64,000 bases of DNA from Thauera sp. 28 (GTDB lineage: Bacteria > Pseudomonadota > Gammaproteobacteria > Burkholderiales > Rhodocyclaceae), in assembly GCF_000310145.2 (NCBI RefSeq), contig NZ_AMXA01000014.1, positions 1-64,000 of the forward strand, given 5' to 3'. A model generated the notes under the pieces. It was not told the origin of the DNA, ran no database searches, and saw only the letters and a program-made list of their open reading frames with translations. Positions within the stretch are counted from its first letter, which is position 1; the number at the start of each line of letters is the position of its first letter. Position numbers and translations under genes: made by a program. Positions 9,310 to 18,857 of this stretch are shown piece after piece.

Positions 9310-9966
9310 CTATTCTAGTGCAGCACTTTCCGTGGTGCCCAGATGTTGCTCCAGCCAGGCGCAGGCCGCCCGTGCCTGCAGACGTTCGTCTTCGCGCTCG
9401 TCGGCACCATCCGGTAGAGCCAGCCAGTGGCGGGGGCCTTTGAGCAAGGCATAGGCTTTCTCGAGGATGGCGCTGTCCGGACTGCGTGGGGTGACGATGA
9501 AGCGTACCGGGCAGCGCAGTGCGCGCAGAGGCTCGGCGCCAGCGAGATCGGGGCGGCCGTTGAGGAAGACCAGGGCGGTGAAGCGGTCTGGGTCGCGTAC
9601 CACGGCACGCACGGCGGCGGCGCAGCCGGTGTCCTGTCCGACCAGGCCGAGCCTGAGTGCCCCGATCGGCGGCTGATGGGCGATCCATTCCACTGTGCTC
9701 TGGATGCGCTCGCTCAGGCGGGGAATGTTGTAGGCGGCGTCCGGGTCGCGGTGGACTTCCTGGCGGGTGAGCAGGTCAAGCGTGACGGTGGCGAAGCCAT
9801 GGCGATGCAGCTCGCCTTCGAGAGCGGACTCCGGCCCGTCGAGCGCAGGGTGTCCGGTGGAGTGCAGACGCAGCACCAGCCCGCGCACGTTGGGTGCGTG
9901 ACAGAGCAGTCCTTCGAGCCAGACGCCCTGTGCGGGAATACTGATGAGTGTCTTGCGTAGCTTCAC
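9310..9966 (-). CDS. Alpha/beta-hydrolase-like protein
   Basis: A 218-aa protein starting at GTG (9966). It shows an alpha/beta-hydrolase pattern: strand VRGLVLRLHSTG, a diffuse middle, LRLGLVGQDTGCAAA at the usual nucleophile elbow, then FTALVFLNGRPDLAG and a late acidic/His region (GPRHWLALPDGADE). In place of the usual G-x-S-x-G the elbow reads GQDTG, so a Ser nucleophile is missing and hydrolase activity is uncertain. Related proteins are annotated as dienelactone hydrolase-like. It sits between the SprA-like gene and the amr operon with an 81-base gap. Confidence 0.6.
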   Translation of the reverse strand: MKLRKTLISIPAQGVWLEGLLCHAPNVRGLVLRLHSTGHPALDGPESALEGELHRHGFATVTLDLLTRQEVHRDPDAAYNIPRLSERIQSTVEWIAHQPPIGALRLGLVGQDTGCAAAVRAVVRDPDRFTALVFLNGRPDLAGAEPLRALRCPVRFIVTPRSPDSAILEKAYALLKGPRHWLALPDGADEREDERLQARAACAWLEQHLGTTESAALE

Positions 9967-10047
9967 GTCGATGCCATTGTGCAGGGTTCGGGCTGTGCTC
10001 GCGGTGGCGGGCTCGGCTAGGTGCTAGCGCGAGCACTGGCTCGGTGT

Positions 10048-11165
<1,118 letters not shown>

Positions 11166-11169
<4 letters not shown>

Positions 11170-11732
11170 ATGTGCGCTCCCGTAGCTTCGCTCCACTTCT
11201 GCACGCGGTAGCGCGCAGCCATCAGGCCCGGCACGGCCCGGTCGGTAGGCAGGCCGGCCTTGCGCTTGAGTGCGGCAAGGAAGGCCTCAGGGGTGGGCAG
11301 CTGCGTCCAGACCTGGGGCAGGAAGGTGGCTGACCTGCAGCCGGAGAACAGGATCAGCCCGTCCTCGTGCGGACGCAACTGCGCGAGCAGCGCGGTTTCA
11401 TCGGCGAAGTCGATGAACTCGGGTTCGCTCAGCACCGACACTTCAATGCATACGGTGTCGAGTTCGTCACCAGTAAGCGGCTGAAAGCGCGGGTCCTGCG
11501 TTGCGGCTGCGATGGCGTTGGCGATGACGTCCTCGCCGAGCGGACGGGAGCGCCTGAGGCTGCCGATGCAGCCTCGCAGGTCGCCATTCTCGGTGAGCGT
11601 CACGAAGCTGGCGCCGCGTTCGTGCAGGCGTTCGTCTTCGGGCAGGGAGGGGCGCGGGCCGCGACCGAGATTGTGGGCGATCGCCGTTCGGGCGAGGCGG
11701 AGGAGAATGGGACCGAGTTCAGTGTCGTGCAT
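11166..11732 (-). CDS. amrA: AmmeMemoRadiSam system protein A (AMMECR1 domain)
   Basis: A 188-aa AMMECR1-domain protein. The conserved core GDLRGCIGSLRRSRPLGEDV and later DGLILFSG, typical of the family, are visible. Function is not established. The ORF extends upstream to 11948, but that part lies inside amrB; the ATG at 11732 (MHDTELGP) gives family length and a 14-base overlap with the end of amrB. The ATGA junction with amrS shows the genes are read together. Confidence 0.93.
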
Positions 11733-12543
11733 GGCTTGGGGGGTCCGCTTCGCAGAAGGCAACGCTGGCGTAGCCCACGACGCTGGCACGATCGCCGGCC
11801 GTGTCACCGGAGTTGCGCAGGTCGAGCAGGCGGGCATGAAGATGATGGTTCTGTGCCGCGAGCAACAGGCCGTTGATGGGTGTGGCGCCGCAGGCCTGCT
11901 CGTGGTCGAGGCCGGGACGCAGCGCCAGGATCTCCTCGATCGCGGCACGGTCGGACCATTGAGCCTCGTGGTAGCTCAGGTAGTGAGACAGGTCGGAGCT
12001 GACCAGGAGCAGCGTCTCCGGTCCACCCCATAGATCCTCGAGCAGATTCGCCACGGCTTGCGGGCGCGCATCGCCGACCAGGATAGGCACGATCTCGAAG
12101 CGTTCGAGCAGACTTTGCAGGAAAGGCAGCTGCACTTCCAGGCAATGCTCCAGCGCATGGGGGCGATCATCGACGACGATGTCGTCGCGCGCTTGCAGGC
12201 GCAACCAGTCGGCCCGCGCAAGAGGGACCTCGCCGAGCGGGGTGGCGAATGCCTGCGCTGCGGGCAGCGCAAAGCCGCGCACCGCAACTCGGTGGGTAGG
12301 GCCGAGCATGACGACGCGGCGGATACGGTCGCGCATCGGGGTGAGCTGGGCGTAAGCGGTCGCGGCAATCGGGCCGGAGTAGATGTAGCCGGCGTGCGGC
12401 ACGATGATGGCCTTGGGCCAGCGCGCGTGCTCCATTGCTACGGCGGTGGACATCAACTCGGCGAGCTGCGTCCGCAGCACGCGTTCATCGCGTGGGTAAA
12501 ACTGCCCGGCCACCGCGGCCGGGCGGATCGAAGCGAGTGCCAT
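11719..12543 (-). CDS. amrB: AmmeMemoRadiSam system protein B (MEMO1 homologue)
   Basis: A 274-aa MEMO-family protein related to extradiol dioxygenases. It begins RPAAVAGQFYPRDE and has the family metal-site pattern: His in IIVPHAGYIYSGP, His in LGPTHRV, the HALEHCLEVQLPF block and SSDLSHYLSY. First gene of the leftward amr operon. The ATG at 12543 is preferred to the one at 12573 because family members start at this point. A 94-base divergent spacer separates it from ispD. Confidence 0.93.
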   Translation of the reverse strand: MALASIRPAAVAGQFYPRDERVLRTQLAELMSTAVAMEHARWPKAIIVPHAGYIYSGPIAATAYAQLTPMRDRIRRVVMLGPTHRVAVRGFALPAAQAFATPLGEVPLARADWLRLQARDDIVVDDRPHALEHCLEVQLPFLQSLLERFEIVPILVGDARPQAVANLLEDLWGGPETLLLVSSDLSHYLSYHEAQWSDRAAIEEILALRPGLDHEQACGATPINGLLLAAQNHHLHARLLDLRNSGDTAGDRASVVGYASVAFCEADPPSHARH

Positions 12544-12624
12544 GGACGTGAGCCCCGGGGATGCCTGCGGCACAGGCGAACAATTAAATTATAGGCCTTC
12601 GCCACAGCCGCTGCAGGGCGCAGC

Positions 12625-12630
12625 TAGAAT
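12625..12630 (+). promoter_or_regulatory. Candidate -10 box of the ispD-ispF-thpR operon
   Basis: TAGAAT lies 7 bases before the ispD ATG at 12638, in the only spacer before this operon. The same hexamer recurs shortly before ppx (21087) and tsaB (39640). No convincing -35 hexamer was found, so this is tentative. Confidence 0.4.
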
Positions 12631-12637
12631 GCGCGCC

Positions 12638-13348
12638 ATGCAGAAATCCCGCTCCCGCCATTATGCGATCGTGCCTGCGGCCGGCACGGGTTCGCGCATG
12701 GGCGCCGCCCAGCCCAAGCAGTATCTGCCTCTGCTCGGGCGGCCACTCATCCACCACGCGTTGTCCGTACTGTGCGCTGCACCCGAGATCGACGCCGTGT
12801 TCGTCGTGCTGTCGGTCGATGACCGCGAATGGGCGCGCCACGATTGGTCCGGCCTCGGCCCCAAGCTCAAGCCGCTGTTCTGTGGCGGTGCGACACGCGC
12901 CGACAGCGTGCTGGGCGGCCTGCGCGCGATCGCGCATGAAGCGGAGCAAAGCGACTGGGTGCTGGTGCATGATGCGGCGCGCCCGTGCCTTGCACCTTGG
13001 CATGTTGACAAGCTGACTCGCGAGCTTGCGCACGACGAGGTCGGTGGCCTGCTTGCCGTACCGGTGGCCGACACGCTAAAGCGCGCTGATCAGCATCGCC
13101 ATGTCGTCGAGACCGTGGCGCGCGATAGCCTGTGGCAGGCGCAGACGCCGCAGATGTTCCGTTACGTGATGCTCAGACGGGCGCTGGAGGGAGCGCGTAA
13201 CGTCACCGACGAGGCGAGCGCGATCGAGGCCGCGGGCCTGCGCCCCCGGTTGGTGCAGGGCGATGCGACCAACCTCAAGGTGACCTATCCGCTCGATCTT
13301 CATCTGGCCGAGTGGATTCTTCAGAACAGGGAGGGTGTGCAGCAATGA
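12638..13348 (+). CDS. ispD: 2-C-methyl-D-erythritol 4-phosphate cytidylyltransferase
   Basis: Third step of the MEP isoprenoid pathway: CTP-dependent activation of MEP. The 236-aa product equals E. coli IspD in length and has the nucleotide loop [20 protein letters not shown] and the later VHDAARPC. An alternative in-frame ATG lies at 12629, partly inside the -10-like TAGAAT, so 12638 is preferred. Its stop overlaps the ispF start as ATGA, so the operon is translationally coupled. Confidence 0.95.
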   Translation: MQKSRSRHYAIVPAAGTGSRMGAAQPKQYLPLLGRPLIHHALSVLCAAPEIDAVFVVLSVDDREWARHDWSGLGPKLKPLFCGGATRADSVLGGLRAIAHEAEQSDWVLVHDAARPCLAPWHVDKLTRELAHDEVGGLLAVPVADTLKRADQHRHVVETVARDSLWQAQTPQMFRYVMLRRALEGARNVTDEASAIEAAGLRPRLVQGDATNLKVTYPLDLHLAEWILQNREGVQQ

Positions 13349-13836
13349 GTTTTCCGTTCCGTATCGGCCAGGGCTTCGATGTCCATGCCCTCGTTCCTGG
13401 GCGCGCATTGATTGTCGGTGGAGTAGATATCCCCTTTGATCGTGGCCTGCTCGGGCACTCGGATGCCGACGTGTTGCTGCATGCGCTGACTGATGCGCTG
13501 CTCGGCGCGGCAGGCCTCGGCGACATCGGCCGCCTGTTCCCGGACACGGACCCGGCCCACGCCGGGGCTGACAGCCGGGTGCTTCTGCGCGAAGCCTTTG
13601 CGCGTGTTCGCAGCGCAGGTTGGGAGGTCGTGAATGTGGATGCCACGTTGATCTGCAAGGCGCCGCGAATCCTGCCCCATGCGCCGGAGATGGTTGCGAA
13701 TATTGCCGCAGACCTCGAGATCGACCCAGCGGCAATCAACATCAAGGGCAAAACGACCGAGAAACTGGGCTTTACCGGTCGCGGCGAAGGTATTGCGGCC
13801 CAGGTCGTAGCCATGCTGGCGCGCGTCCAGCCATGA
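13345..13836 (+). CDS. ispF: 2-C-methyl-D-erythritol 2,4-cyclodiphosphate synthase
   Basis: Fifth step of the MEP pathway. The 163-aa product has the zinc-site [35 protein letters not shown] and [15 protein letters not shown] motifs of IspF. It overlaps ispD by ATGA at the start and thpR by ATGA at the end. The longer frame (from 13312) would overlap ispD and is rejected. Confidence 0.96.
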   Translation: MSFPFRIGQGFDVHALVPGRALIVGGVDIPFDRGLLGHSDADVLLHALTDALLGAAGLGDIGRLFPDTDPAHAGADSRVLLREAFARVRSAGWEVVNVDATLICKAPRILPHAPEMVANIAADLEIDPAAINIKGKTTEKLGFTGRGEGIAAQVVAMLARVQP

Positions 13837-14396
13837 CTGCGATGTGCGGGGGTAAAGCGCCGCCGGACGATCACGAACACTTGCGCGTGTTCTTCGCGTT
13901 ATGGCCCGACGCTGCGACGGCTAACCGTCTTCATGCGCTGGCGCGCGCCTTGCAGCTGCTCTGCGGTGGGCGTGTGATGCGTCGTGACACGCTCCACCTC
14001 ACGCTCGCCTTTCTGGGGGAGGTCCCGACTGTTGCGCTCGAGTCTGTGCTGCGGCTCGGACGGCAGATCAGGGGTGAAGCCTTCGCCCTGACTGTGGATG
14101 TGGCCGGAAGCTGGCATGGCAACCGCGTCGTGTGGGCTGCGCCATCGACCCCACCGGGTGCCTTGCAGGCGCTGGCGGCACAACTTTGCACCGGTGTCCG
14201 TAATGCCGGCCTGGCGCTCGATGAGCGGGCCTTCAATCCTCATGTGACCTTGCTTCGCAAGGCACATGACGCACCACCAGCAGGCCCTGTGGCGCCCGTG
14301 CACTGGCAGGTGGCGAGTTTCGCCTTGATGGCTTCCGAGCGCACGGCACAGGGCGCTTCGTATCGGACTTTGGCGCGCTGGCGGCTGCACCAATGA
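13833..14396 (+). CDS. thpR: RNA 2',3'-cyclic phosphodiesterase (LigT/ThpR family)
   Basis: 2H phosphoesterase family enzyme; ThpR hydrolyses 2',3'-cyclic phosphodiester ends of RNA. The 187-aa product carries the two catalytic HxTx motifs, HLTLAFLG and HVTLLRK, about 85 residues apart. [10 protein letters not shown] near the start is typical. Third gene of the coupled ispD-ispF-thpR unit; its stop codon lies inside the following hairpin. Confidence 0.88.
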   Translation: MTAMCGGKAPPDDHEHLRVFFALWPDAATANRLHALARALQLLCGGRVMRRDTLHLTLAFLGEVPTVALESVLRLGRQIRGEAFALTVDVAGSWHGNRVVWAAPSTPPGALQALAAQLCTGVRNAGLALDERAFNPHVTLLRKAHDAPPAGPVAPVHWQVASFALMASERTAQGASYRTLARWRLHQ

Positions 14397-14426
14397 GAAC
14401 GGGACGCAGAGCGTCCCGTTCTCATT
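14392..14426. terminator. Strong inverted repeat at the end of thpR
   Basis: Perfect 16-bp arms (AATGAGAACGGGACGC and its complement) around the 3-base loop AGA. It includes the thpR stop. There is no T run after it, so it may act as a terminator in either direction or as an RNA 3'-end stabiliser. Confidence 0.65.
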
Positions 14427-14610
14427 GAAGGTGGCATATCAGCCCTTCCAGTGTCCCATTAGGGAGACACATCTTTCGCTTGGGTTCCTGCTTTCGATAC
14501 GGAAACTACGATTTTCTCACCAGGATCAAATGCGTCCTCCTTTGTCTGCAGGCCTTCGGCCCTCGACGAGTGACAGATCGGGTACGGCGAAAGCGTGAAA
14601 ACACCCTCCT

Positions 14611-15051
14611 TCAGAGAAAGATCGCGGAACCAAGACGTTCGCTGAGTTCGTTCTGCGTGGTCTTGGTGTAGTCCTTTTCAAAACGGTCGGTGACCATTTG
14701 CGCCGTGGGTGCATCGATGACGCTGTTGAGCATGCCCATGAAGGCCGGCGGAGCGACCAGGATCGCCCGCTTGAAGGCGTTCTTGGCCCTTCCCTGGTAC
14801 AACTCCTGAGCGATCTCCTGTGCAAAGACCTTGGCTTCGTGCTGCTTGGGCAGCGTCTGGGGTTGCATCGAACCGCCTCCCGAACCGTTCGCGGCCATGG
14901 CGCCCGAGCGGTCGGTGACGAGTTCGGCATTCTTCTGACGGCTTTCCGGGTGGATCAGTTCCTTCACCAGTGTCAGGCCCTTGTTGGGCCCCAAGTTGGC
15001 ATAGAGTTTGGCGAGACTGGCGTTGGCAACAAGAATCCAGGTTATGGCCAT
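14611..15051 (-). CDS. Host-attachment protein family member
   Basis: A 146-aa protein starting MAITWILVANASLAKLY, characteristic of the family annotated 'protein required for attachment to host cells'. Conserved features include the early strand plus ANASLAK, a central HEAKVFAQEIAQEL helix and LVAPPAFMGML. Fold relatives are release-factor-like. The name comes from a plant-attachment phenotype in Agrobacterium, and the molecular role is unclear. Monocistronic, leftward, flanked by spacers of about 215 bases on each side in which no other gene was seen. Confidence 0.8.
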   Translation of the reverse strand: MAITWILVANASLAKLYANLGPNKGLTLVKELIHPESRQKNAELVTDRSGAMAANGSGGGSMQPQTLPKQHEAKVFAQEIAQELYQGRAKNAFKRAILVAPPAFMGMLNSVIDAPTAQMVTDRFEKDYTKTTQNELSERLGSAIFL

Positions 15052-15267
15052 GAGACACCCTCCGTTGCTACTAAAAAGGGCGTTGCCTCGAGCACCGGGC
15101 CGGGCCCGAAGGGCATACGCGCTTTCAGCTTAGGACACGAAATCGGGGTCTGCCAAATGGAGTTGTTACCGTTTGATGAACGCGGCTTTCACTTCGCGAA
15201 AACGTCACCCTTGCCCGCTGGAATGGCGAACGTCATATCCGTGGCGGTGCGCCGTCAGGCGGCCGTT

Positions 15268-15732
15268 TCAGAACACGCCCATCGACAGGCCTGCGGCCAT
15301 GGCTTCGCCGAGTTCCTCGGCGTCGGTGAGTGCCTGTGGTGTGATCGACTTGCGTACGATCAGCGCTTCGGCGACTTGCTTCCAGCCGTAGCCGTTGGCG
15401 ATGCGCCCTATTTCGCGCACCGCGCCGGTGCCATCGTTGCCTGCGCTGACGAAGACGGCGTAGGGCAGACCGGTGAGCTTGCCTTCGCACGGGTAGTAGG
15501 TACGGTCGAAGAAATCCTTGAGTGCGCCGGACATGTAGCCGAAGTTCTCCGGGGTACCAAGCAACAGACCGTCGCAGCGGAGCAGATCTTCGGTGCCGGC
15601 GTCGAAGGCCCGCAACAGCATGGTATCGACCTCGGCGACCTGGCCTGCCCCGCGCAGCACGGCTTGCGCAAGCTGGCCGGTATTGCCGCTCTGGGTGTGA
15701 TAGACGATCAGCAGGTGCTTGCGTTCAGTCAT
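15268..15732 (-). CDS. Flavodoxin-family NAD(P)H-dependent oxidoreductase
   Basis: A 154-aa flavodoxin-like protein with the FMN phosphate loop HTQSGNTGQLAQAV near the start and LLLGTPENFGYMSGALKDF (WrbA-like) in the middle. It likely binds FMN; its electron partner is unknown. The frame extends upstream to 16017 but that lies within the next gene; the ATG at 15732 (MTERKHLL) overlaps the upstream mtfA-like gene by 8 bases, so the two are probably co-transcribed. Confidence 0.8.
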   Translation of the reverse strand: MTERKHLLIVYHTQSGNTGQLAQAVLRGAGQVAEVDTMLLRAFDAGTEDLLRCDGLLLGTPENFGYMSGALKDFFDRTYYPCEGKLTGLPYAVFVSAGNDGTGAVREIGRIANGYGWKQVAEALIVRKSITPQALTDAEELGEAMAAGLSMGVF

Positions 15733-16507
15733 GCTGGCTTTGCCCAGTCGCGCGCTCGCCGGCCGCAGGGTCGAGCTGGTACAACTGCCTGAGCTGCTCA
15801 TAGACCGCTGGGAAGCGCGTCTGCAACACACAAGGGGTTTCGAAGAAAGCCTCGGAAACCACGGCGAAGAACTCCCCCGGGCTGTCGGCACCATAGGGGT
15901 CGACGGCGCAAGGGCGACCAAGATCGACGTCTGCGCAGAAGTCTTCATAGGCCTTCGAGAAGGCGTCCGCCCAGACTGCGCGCGACATCCCGGGCCGCAG
16001 CTGGGGCAGGCCGTCAACGCCGCCGTTCTCCATGTCCAGCTTGTGGGCGAACTCGTGGATCACCACATTGATGCCGGCAGGCTGTTCGCCATGCTCGAAC
16101 CAGGCGATCAGCACCGGCCCTCCTTCCCAGGCCTCGCCCAGGACCTCGTCGTCGTATTCGTGCAGGACGCCGGCATCGTCAAACTCACTGCGTGGGATGA
16201 GGATGTCGCCTGGATAAATGACGACACCCACCCAGTTGGCGTAGGCCTGAAGCCCGGTGTTGAGGATCGGCAGGCAGGCCTGCAGTGCGATCGCGAGCAA
16301 GGTATCGTCGTCCAGCTGCAGGCCATGGGCGCCGTGGAACTCCTTCGTCGCCAGAAAGTCGAGCGCGAGCGAGCGCAGGCGCTCGCGCTCTGCAGCGGGC
16401 AGGAAGGCGAGGAAGGGAAGGCGGGCCTCGACACGCGCCCACTGTGCGGGCTGGATGGCACGCTGTTTGTGTCGGAGTCCGAACAGGCTGCGGATGCGGT
16501 CGAGCAT
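15725..16507 (-). CDS. mtfA: MtfA-like zinc peptidase (M90 family)
   Basis: A 260-aa cytoplasmic protein of the MtfA family; in E. coli MtfA binds the Mlc repressor and has peptidase activity. The zinc motif VIHEFAHKLDM is present, and EFFAVVSEAFFE supplies the expected downstream Glu. Length matches E. coli MtfA (~265 aa). It is the first gene of a leftward pair with the flavodoxin-like gene. No mlc homologue is in the window, so its partner is unknown. Confidence 0.85.
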   Translation of the reverse strand: MLDRIRSLFGLRHKQRAIQPAQWARVEARLPFLAFLPAAERERLRSLALDFLATKEFHGAHGLQLDDDTLLAIALQACLPILNTGLQAYANWVGVVIYPGDILIPRSEFDDAGVLHEYDDEVLGEAWEGGPVLIAWFEHGEQPAGINVVIHEFAHKLDMENGGVDGLPQLRPGMSRAVWADAFSKAYEDFCADVDLGRPCAVDPYGADSPGEFFAVVSEAFFETPCVLQTRFPAVYEQLRQLYQLDPAAGERATGQSQHD

Positions 16508-16647
16508 CGAAGTGTGTCTGCCGAGTGGGTCGGGCGCTTGTCGTGGTGCGCCGATGATGGCACAGCCGCGGCGCCGATTGAAAGGAAGGGGGCAGAGCGC
16601 TGCCGCTTCTGCATCTGCAGCCGGCCGATGTGGGATAATCCGACGCC

Positions 16648-18852
16648 ATGGTTTCCGTCACTCACGCCATCGCCCCGGGCGACACCGCGGCTCCCCTCGA
16701 CATGCTCGCCACCGGCCTGGATGAGGCTGGCCGCGGCCAGATCCAGTCTGCGCTCGACTGGATTGCCGACCTTTACGAAGACAAGGTGCTGGGCACCGGA
16801 GAATCCACCTGGACGCATGCGATCGGTGCGGCGCTGATCACCGCGTCGCTGCGCATGGATCTCGAGACGCGACTGGCTGCGCTGCTGTTTGCGGTGTGGG
16901 AGGAGCTCGAGGACCCGGTCGAGGAGGTCGGCGCCCGCTTCGGCAGTGAGGTTTCCGCCCTCGTCCGTGGGCTGCATCGCCTCAACGGCCTGCGCGTACT
17001 CACACGCATGACGGCAACCGCGTCAGCGCCCGAGATCCGCGCCCAGACCGAAGTGCTGCGCAAGATGCTGCTGGCCATGGTGGAGGACATCCGCGTGGTG
17101 ATGGTGCGGCTCGCGTCGCGCACGCAGACGCTGCGCTACTACACCGAGCTGCCTGGCGAGGCGCGTGTGGACGTTGCCCGCGAGAGCCTCGACATTTACG
17201 CACCGCTCGCCAATCGCCTGGGCGTCTGGCAGATCAAGTGGGAACTCGAGGACCTCTCGTTCCGCTTCATCGAGCCCGACACCTACAAGCGCATCGCGAA
17301 GATGCTGGACGAACGCCGGGTCGAGCGCGAGCAGTTCATCCAGGACGCCATCGAGCGGCTCAAGCGCGAGTTGTCTGCCGTTGGCATCGAGGCCGAGATT
17401 ACCGGTCGAGCCAAGCACATCTACAGCATTTACAACAAGATGCGCAAGAAGCGGCTCGATTTCTCGCAGGTGTTCGACATCAGGGCGCTACGGGTGCTCG
17501 TGAATGACGTGCGCGACTGCTACACCGTGCTCGGTTTCGTCCACCAGATATGGCAGCCGATTGCGCAGGAGTTCGACGACTACATCACCAAGCCCAAGGG
17601 CAACAATTATCAGTCGCTGCATACGGCGGTACTGGCCGGTGACGGGCGCGCGCTCGAGGTGCAGATTCGCACCCACGATATGCACAAGCACGCCGAACTG
17701 GGCGTTGCAGCCCATTGGCGCTACAAGGAAGGGGCGCGCGACGGCGGCGACTACGACGAGAAGATTGCGCTGTTGCGGAACCTGTTGTCCTGGCGCGATG
17801 AGGTCACTGATTCCGCGCAATGGATGGAGCAGTTCAAACGCGCCTCGCTCGACGATACGCTGTATGTACTGACCCCCCAGGGCAAGGTGGTGGACCTGCC
17901 GCGTGGAGCGACCCCGATCGACTTCGCCTATCGACTGCATACCGACCTTGGCCACCGCTGCCGGGGTGCCAAGGTGGATGGCCACCTGGTGCCGCTCAAC
18001 ACGGCGCTCGAGAGCGGTCAGACCGTGGAAATCGTGTCGGCGCGCGAGGGCGGGCCGTCACGCGACTGGCTCGACGCCCGCCAGGCCTATGTGGCCACCT
18101 CGCGCGCGCGCTCCAAGATCAAGCAGTACTTCGCTCAGCTCGATGAAGAAGACTTGCTGGCGCGCGGCCGCAGTTTCGTGACCAAGGAGATGCAGCGCGA
18201 TGGCCACGCCCAGGCCAACATCGACGGGCTGGCCGAGCGCATGGGCTTCAAGAACGCAGAGGCGCTCTTCCTGGCGGCAGGTCGGGGCGAGGTCGGACCG
18301 CGTGCAGTGCAGACCGCGCTGCGCGAGGGCACGGCACCTGTGGCTGCGCCCAGCGAGGAAGAAGCGTTCGTCGTCAGCCGCAGTCGCTCGGGCGACAACC
18401 AGGACAAGATCCTGATCGTCGGGGTCGGCAAGCTCATGACTTCGCTGTCACGCTGCTGCAAACCGGCCCCGCCCGATGCGATCGAGGGTTTCGTCACCCG
18501 CGGCCGGGGCATTTCGATCCATCGTGTCGATTGTCACGATTTCCAGCAACTTGCGGCCAAGCACCCCGAGCGCGTCATCGCCGCCGACTGGGGCGAGCGT
18601 GCAAACGATAGCCGTACGGCGCTCTATCAGGTGGATATCGTCGTCCAGGCAATCGACCGCCAGGGCTTGCTGCGCGACATCTCCGAAGTGCTGTCACGCG
18701 AGAAGCTCAACGTGATTGCCGTCAATACCCTGACCAAGAAGGGTACGGCCTACATGCGCTTCACGATGGAGGTGGGCGGCGTAAAGCAGATGCAGCGCGC
18801 GACCACCCTGATCCGTGAGGTGTCCGGGGTGATCGACGCGCAACGCAAGTAG
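16648..18852 (+). CDS. relA: GTP pyrophosphokinase (ppGpp synthetase)
   Basis: Stringent-response alarmone synthetase, 734 aa. The N-terminal HD hydrolase domain is degenerate: where SpoT proteins have HD, this reads LFAVWEELED. The synthetase domain is intact, with FDIRALRVLV and EFDDYITKPKGNNYQSLHTA; the EFDD acidic patch is typical of RelA rather than SpoT. A TGS domain (GATPIDFAYRLHTDLG) and a C-terminal ACT domain follow. GATAAT at 16634 could be the -10 element, 8 bases before the ATG. Confidence 0.95.
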   Translation: MVSVTHAIAPGDTAAPLDMLATGLDEAGRGQIQSALDWIADLYEDKVLGTGESTWTHAIGAALITASLRMDLETRLAALLFAVWEELEDPVEEVGARFGSEVSALVRGLHRLNGLRVLTRMTATASAPEIRAQTEVLRKMLLAMVEDIRVVMVRLASRTQTLRYYTELPGEARVDVARESLDIYAPLANRLGVWQIKWELEDLSFRFIEPDTYKRIAKMLDERRVEREQFIQDAIERLKRELSAVGIEAEITGRAKHIYSIYNKMRKKRLDFSQVFDIRALRVLVNDVRDCYTVLGFVHQIWQPIAQEFDDYITKPKGNNYQSLHTAVLAGDGRALEVQIRTHDMHKHAELGVAAHWRYKEGARDGGDYDEKIALLRNLLSWRDEVTDSAQWMEQFKRASLDDTLYVLTPQGKVVDLPRGATPIDFAYRLHTDLGHRCRGAKVDGHLVPLNTALESGQTVEIVSAREGGPSRDWLDARQAYVATSRARSKIKQYFAQLDEEDLLARGRSFVTKEMQRDGHAQANIDGLAERMGFKNAEALFLAAGRGEVGPRAVQTALREGTAPVAAPSEEEAFVVSRSRSGDNQDKILIVGVGKLMTSLSRCCKPAPPDAIEGFVTRGRGISIHRVDCHDFQQLAAKHPERVIAADWGERANDSRTALYQVDIVVQAIDRQGLLRDISEVLSREKLNVIAVNTLTKKGTAYMRFTMEVGGVKQMQRATTLIREVSGVIDAQRK

Positions 18853-18857
18853 GCCGC

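Noticed and set aside
14392-14426. Transposon end or IS remnant
   Set aside because: The perfect inverted repeat has a 3-base loop, contains the thpR stop and is not paired with a transposase or target duplication; a terminator is simpler.
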